Source: Kribbella pratensis
GTDB lineage: Bacteria; Actinomycetota; Actinomycetes; Propionibacteriales; Kribbellaceae
Direction: 5' to 3'
NCBI RefSeq assembly: GCF_004365355.1
Contig: NZ_SODP01000002.1
Coordinates: 925,838-989,837, forward strand
DNA length: 64,000 bases
The notes beneath the pieces are model-generated. The model was not told the DNA's origin and did not search any database. It was given only the letters and a program-made list of their open reading frames with translations. Both the position numbers and the translations under genes were made by a program. Positions 60,819 through 64,000 of the stretch are shown here, piece after piece. Positions within the stretch are counted from its first letter, which is position 1; each line of letters begins with the position of its first letter.

Positions 60819-61022
60819 GCCCGTCTTGATGAGGCCGGCCAAACCGCGCGCCAGGTGGCTGACCAGCTCGGGCAGTCCCGCCCGTCGATGACACAGGATG
60901 TGTACTTCGGTCGGAAGGCTCGGAACCCGGAGGCCGCTGAGGCACTGGACAGCCTCATGCCGGGAGCCCCGGGCGACGAAAACAATGGGGTAAACCATGG
61001 CCCGGAGGTCCCTGGACCATGA
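60819..61022 (+). pseudogene. C-terminal remnant of a tyrosine integrase
   Basis: The frame reads DEAGQTARQVADQLGQSRPS, then MTQDVYFGRKARNPEAAEAL, the C-terminal box II region (LGH-like motif and catalytic Tyr in QDVYFGR) of phage/AICE integrases. The catalytic Arg and the N-terminal domains are absent. It ends 27 bp before the intact tRNA-Thr gene, the normal position of int next to its att site. Confidence 0.75.
60978..61000. repeat. Internal repeat near the right end of the element
   Basis: Partner of 59700-59722 (21 of 23 identical), inside the 3' end of the integrase remnant, with the same doubled AAACCATGG-like unit. Confidence 0.5.
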
Positions 61023-61041
61023 CCTCCCGGGCATATCCCCT

Positions 61042-61086
61042 GGTCAGAGAGCCGGTGAGGGGACTTGAACCCCTAACCCCCGCTTT
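61042..61086. repeat. att site, right (within tRNA-Thr)
   Basis: The 3' half of the tRNA-Thr gene plus 8 bp, repeated at 59543-59587 with two mismatches. This copy is continuous with the full tRNA. Confidence 0.75.
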
Positions 61087-61122
61087 ACAAGAGCGGTGCG
61101 CTGCCAGTTGCGCCACACCGGC
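61050..61122 (-). tRNA. tRNA-Thr (anticodon UGU)
   Basis: On the minus strand GCCGGTG...CACCGGC form the 7-bp acceptor stem. The anticodon arm CCGCT-CTTGTAA-AGCGG gives anticodon TGT (Thr, codon ACA); GGTTCAAGTCC is the T loop. CCA is not encoded. Its 3' half was the target of the integrative element. Confidence 0.93.
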
Positions 61123-61149
61123 CGGTGTGCTGGTACATAGTAGTGGATT

Positions 61150-62358
61150 GTGTGGGGAGTGCTGCGGGGGTCTGTGGGGTTTCGGTGGCTTTGGGGAGCC
61201 CGGGCGGTTTCGGTGTTGGGGGACTCGCTGGGGTTGGTGGCGCTGCTGCTGTATGTGCAGGGGACGACCGGGGCGGCGCTGGCGGTGGCGTTGGTGTTGT
61301 TGGCGGGGGACTTTGTGCCGGGCTTGTTCGGGGCGCTCGCGGGGGCGATCGGGGATCGGTTCGATCTCAAGCGGGTGATGGTGGTCTGCGACCTGGCGCA
61401 GGGGGTGCTGACGGTCGCGATGGGGTTGGTTCTGCCGCCGTTGCCTGTGCTGCTTGTGATGGTGGCGCTCAGGAGTATTACGGCGACGGTGTTTCAGGCT
61501 AGTTCGCGCAGTGCGATGCCTGGGTTGGTGAAGGACGAGGAGCTGGAGGCGGCCAACTCGGCGTTGGGGGCGGGGACGTATGGGTTGGAGGCGATCGGGC
61601 CGCTGATCGCGGCAGGGTTGTTCCTGGTGACCGACGTACGCGGGATTCTGTTGATCGACGCGGTGACGTTCTTCGTGTCGGCGGCGATGCTGAGTCGGTT
61701 GCCGAGGATCCCGCGGGCTGAGCCGTCGGGGCACAGTTTCCTGAAGGATGCGCGGGACGGGTTGGGCTACATCTGGCGAACCAAAGCAGTCCGGGTCATC
61801 GGGATCGGGTTCTTCGCGGTGGTTGCGTTCAACGGGGTGGATGACGTTGCGATGGTGTTTCTCGCGAAGGACGAGTTGCACGGGAGTGACTCGGCGTCGG
61901 CGACGTTGTACGCCGGGGTGGGGATCGGGCTGATCGTCGGGTTCGTGATCCTGGCTCGGTACGCGGGCCGGATGAAGATGCCGACGCTGATGCTCGCCGG
62001 GTTCGCTGTGAGCAGCATGGGGAATCTGGTCACGGGGCTGGCGTGGGCGATCTGGGCGGCGCTCGCGCTGCAGGTCATTCGCGGGCTGGGGATCGCGGGG
62101 ATCGATGTCGGGGTCAACACTCATCTGCAGCGCGTCGTACCGGCGCACATGCGGGGACGGGTGTTCGGCAACTTGTACGGCGCGATCGGGCTTGCGGCGG
62201 GGCTCTCGTACGTGCTGGGCGGTTTGCTGCTGCAGCAGACGAACGCCCGTACGACGTTCATCACCGCGGGGGCCGGCGGGTTGCTGGCTACGGTTGTGAC
62301 TGCGATCGGAGTTCGGCGATCGGGCGACGGAGAGCGCGAGCCCCGGGTACGGCGATGA
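61150..62358 (+). CDS. MFS transporter
   Basis: A 402-aa major facilitator of the MFS_3/macrolide-efflux-like group, with 12 helices. GALAGAIGDRFDLKRVMVVC is motif A, and FQASSRSAMPGLVKDEELEA and RVVPAHMRGRVFGNLYGAIG are conserved blocks of this subfamily. Likely efflux of a metabolite or drug. GTG 61150. Its last 71 bp overlap the convergent MFS gene. Confidence 0.88.
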   Translation: MWGVLRGSVGFRWLWGARAVSVLGDSLGLVALLLYVQGTTGAALAVALVLLAGDFVPGLFGALAGAIGDRFDLKRVMVVCDLAQGVLTVAMGLVLPPLPVLLVMVALRSITATVFQASSRSAMPGLVKDEELEAANSALGAGTYGLEAIGPLIAAGLFLVTDVRGILLIDAVTFFVSAAMLSRLPRIPRAEPSGHSFLKDARDGLGYIWRTKAVRVIGIGFFAVVAFNGVDDVAMVFLAKDELHGSDSASATLYAGVGIGLIVGFVILARYAGRMKMPTLMLAGFAVSSMGNLVTGLAWAIWAALALQVIRGLGIAGIDVGVNTHLQRVVPAHMRGRVFGNLYGAIGLAAGLSYVLGGLLLQQTNARTTFITAGAGGLLATVVTAIGVRRSGDGEREPRVRR

Positions 62359-63706
62359 GCGCGATCGCGGCCATGACGAGGAAAGCTGCGGACGGGTGAT
62401 CGACCAGCAGGCCGACCACGACTGCGACGATCAGGCCGCCCAGGTTGCCGGACATCCAGATCAGGCCGGCTGCCGTGCCTTCGGCTTCTCCGGTACGGCG
62501 TTCTACCAACTCGAGGACGATCGGGAGGGCCGGGAGGAGGAGCAGGCCGATCAGGGTGATCGCGACGAAGCCGGTGAGGACGCCGGGGGCGAGTGCCAGT
62601 AGTACGCAGGCCGCGGCGGTGGCGGTGAGGCTGACGACGAGGAGTGTGGACTCGGCGTGGCGGCGTGCGACGAGGATCGGAATGATCGCGCTGCCGAGGA
62701 CGCCGGCGATCACGTTGACCAGAAGAATGGTGCTGGCGGTGCCGCCGCTGACGCCGGCTGGTTCGAGAAGGGCCTGGGCGAAGGTGCTCATGGCAACGAA
62801 TACGCCGAACGGGAAGAGCGCGAGCACGCACAGGCGGCGGATCAGCGGGTCACCCCACGCGGCCGCAAGCGCGCCGCGACCGGGCCGGGAGGGCGAGCCA
62901 GAGCCGGAGCCGGTGGACGCGCCTGGGTGCGCGGCTGAAGCGTCTGAACCTGCCCCCAGCGGATCGGCAGGCGTGGCTGCGGAGTCTGCGTGCGCAGTTG
63001 CGGCGTGGGCAGCGCCAGCGGCTGCAGAGTCGGCGTGCGCGGCCGGAGCGTCTGCGTGCTCAGCCGGCGCATCGGTGGGTGCAGCCGAGGCGTCGGCGCG
63101 GGCGGCTGCGGGGTGGGATGCAGCGGCTGGGTGGGCGGGCTGGAAGGGGCCGGGACGGCGTACGACGAAGATCAGGATGGCTGTGGCGAGGACGCAGAAG
63201 ACTGCGGTGATCCACAGCATGGTTGGCAGGGAGGACGCGGTGGTGAAGATCGCGGAGAGGAGGAACGCGATCACCATGCCGGCGAAGATGCTGGCTGTGC
63301 CGACGGCGATGCCGGTTGGGCGGTCCTTTTCGGAGAGGTAGCGGCCGGTGATGCCGGTGACTGCGTTCAGTACGAGGGGCTGGGCGATCGAGGCGAGGAT
63401 CTGGCCGGCCAGGAGCCAGCCGAAGTCGTCGCCGATCAGGCGTACGACGGCGCCCGCGGCGGTCAGCACGGCGCCTGCGATGAGGGCGGCGCGGAACCAG
63501 CGGTCCAGCAACAGGCCGCACGGGATCGCGAGTACGACGTACAGGAGGGGGAAAACCTGTGCGAGCCAGCCGATCGCGCTCTCGGAGACGCCGTAGCGCG
63601 CGGCTGCGACGGTGGTGACGCCGGCGAAGTTCAGCCAGACGAGCTGGGTGGCCGCGCCCACCAATGAGTAGCCGACGATCGCCGGCCACTGACTCCGCAT
63701 CCGCAT
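62288..63706 (-). CDS. MFS transporter with long Ala/His/Asp-rich central loop
   Basis: A 472-aa transporter with 12 helices. LQVFPLLYVVLAIPCGLLLDRWF-type helices start it and LPIVLELVERRTGEAEGTAAGLIWM lies late. Residues ~195-280, between helices 6 and 7, are low-complexity (HADSAAAGAAHAATAHADSA), which is unusual for MFS loops. Substrate unknown. ATG 63706 or ATG 63700 starts it; it is divergent from the decarboxylase gene and overlaps the convergent MFS gene. Confidence 0.85.
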   Translation of the reverse strand: MRMRSQWPAIVGYSLVGAATQLVWLNFAGVTTVAAARYGVSESAIGWLAQVFPLLYVVLAIPCGLLLDRWFRAALIAGAVLTAAGAVVRLIGDDFGWLLAGQILASIAQPLVLNAVTGITGRYLSEKDRPTGIAVGTASIFAGMVIAFLLSAIFTTASSLPTMLWITAVFCVLATAILIFVVRRPGPFQPAHPAAASHPAAARADASAAPTDAPAEHADAPAAHADSAAAGAAHAATAHADSAATPADPLGAGSDASAAHPGASTGSGSGSPSRPGRGALAAAWGDPLIRRLCVLALFPFGVFVAMSTFAQALLEPAGVSGGTASTILLVNVIAGVLGSAIIPILVARRHAESTLLVVSLTATAAACVLLALAPGVLTGFVAITLIGLLLLPALPIVLELVERRTGEAEGTAAGLIWMSGNLGGLIVAVVVGLLVDHPSAAFLVMAAIALIAVPGARALRRPIAELRSQSQP

Positions 63707-63745
63707 CTGCGAACTGTAGCGCCGGGACTGGCGTACAAAGGAGGA

Positions 63746-64000
63746 ATGGTTGAGTGGGAGGGGCCGCTGTCCGAGGCGTACGAGCGGGCGCTGACTTATC
63801 TGGAGAATCTCCCGGAGCGACGGGTCGGCCCGCGAGCGACGTCAAAAGAGCTCCACGAGGCGCTCGGCGGACCGCTGCCGACCGGGCCGACGGATCCGCG
63901 GGAGGTCGTCGAACACCTTGCGAAAGGGGTCGATGACGGGCTGTTGCCGAGCGGGAGCGGGCGCTTCTTCGGGTTCGTGTTCGGCGGCGCCACGCCCGCG
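63746..64000 (+). CDS. PLP-dependent amino acid decarboxylase, N-terminal part
   Basis: The first 85 codons of a gene that runs off the window. LSEAYERALTYLENLPERRV and SGSGRFFGFVFGGATPA match the start of aromatic-L-amino-acid decarboxylase-like proteins, where RFFGFVxGG precedes the PLP domain. The catalytic Lys is beyond the window. AAGGAGG precedes ATG 63746. Substrate class cannot be told. Confidence 0.82.
   Translation, partial: MVEWEGPLSEAYERALTYLENLPERRVGPRATSKELHEALGGPLPTGPTDPREVVEHLAKGVDDGLLPSGSGRFFGFVFGGATPA

Larger units (their letters stand above)
59543..61086. mobile_element. Relic of a small integrative element at tRNA-Thr
   Basis: About 1.5 kb bounded by direct repeats of the tRNA-Thr 3' end, with a tyrosine-integrase tail next to the intact tRNA and one small gene inside. 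No replication, transfer or excisionase gene is recognisable. It fits a deleted AICE or prophage remnant. Confidence 0.65.

Overview
The window is high-GC DNA with frequent GTG starts, many 4-bp ATGA/GTGA gene overlaps and actinobacterial families (HelR-type RNA polymerase recycling ATPase, LytR-CpsA-Psr protein, ROK, LacI, TetR, AraC and HxlR regulators, YpfJ-like zinc metallopeptidases, cyclase/ATPase/TPR regulators). It reads as the chromosome of a soil actinobacterium. Gene content and the GTACG-rich style suggest a Kribbella-like Propionibacteriales member; that genus call is inference.

Layout. 1-10.9 kb: a partial LuxR/ATPase regulator, a DoxX/FAD-oxidoreductase pair, an M13 peptidase, an HU-like protein below a Fur/Zur-like palindrome, a PhyH dioxygenase opposite an AraC regulator, an LCP protein, and a decayed YndJ-type gene before an intact DUF1990 gene. 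11-18 kb: uracil-DNA glycosylase, a DUF969/DUF979 membrane pair with DUF2891, then a ROK regulator/GH4 glycosidase/BadF-type kinase operon below a perfect operator palindrome. 18-22.6 kb: a secreted two-repeat protein, a small protein whose start codon overlaps a 16-bp palindrome, helR preceded by a rifamycin-associated-element-like palindrome, and an MscS-like channel. 22.7-27.5 kb: a GNAT gene and a tandem array of four secreted or membrane-anchored YpfJ-like metallopeptidases, the first of which has lost all its zinc-site residues. 27.6-30.4 kb: methyltransferases and hypothetical genes. 30.4-37.7 kb: a seven-gene minus-strand cluster (solute-binding protein, two permeases, LacI, sulfatase, APH, MOSC), probably for uptake and desulfation of a carbohydrate. 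37.8-50 kb: secreted proteins, an AfsR/cyclase-like regulator, an MFS/HxlR pair, VOC proteins, a NodB deacetylase, a TetR/flavin-monooxygenase divergon whose monooxygenase carries a seven-copy 12-bp minisatellite, and a GH39 xylosidase.

50-64 kb is more accessory: a broken duplicate of the GH39 3' end, a DUF2075 (Schlafen-3-like) NTPase interrupted by an in-frame TGA and divergent from a MazG-like pyrophosphohydrolase, secreted proteins, a secreted HNH nuclease, a DUF1254/DUF1214 protein, and the relic of a small integrative element at tRNA-Thr(UGU) with duplicated tRNA 3' end and an integrase tail. Two MFS transporters and the start of a PLP-dependent decarboxylase close the window.

No CRISPR array, rRNA, intact insertion sequence or complete prophage was seen.
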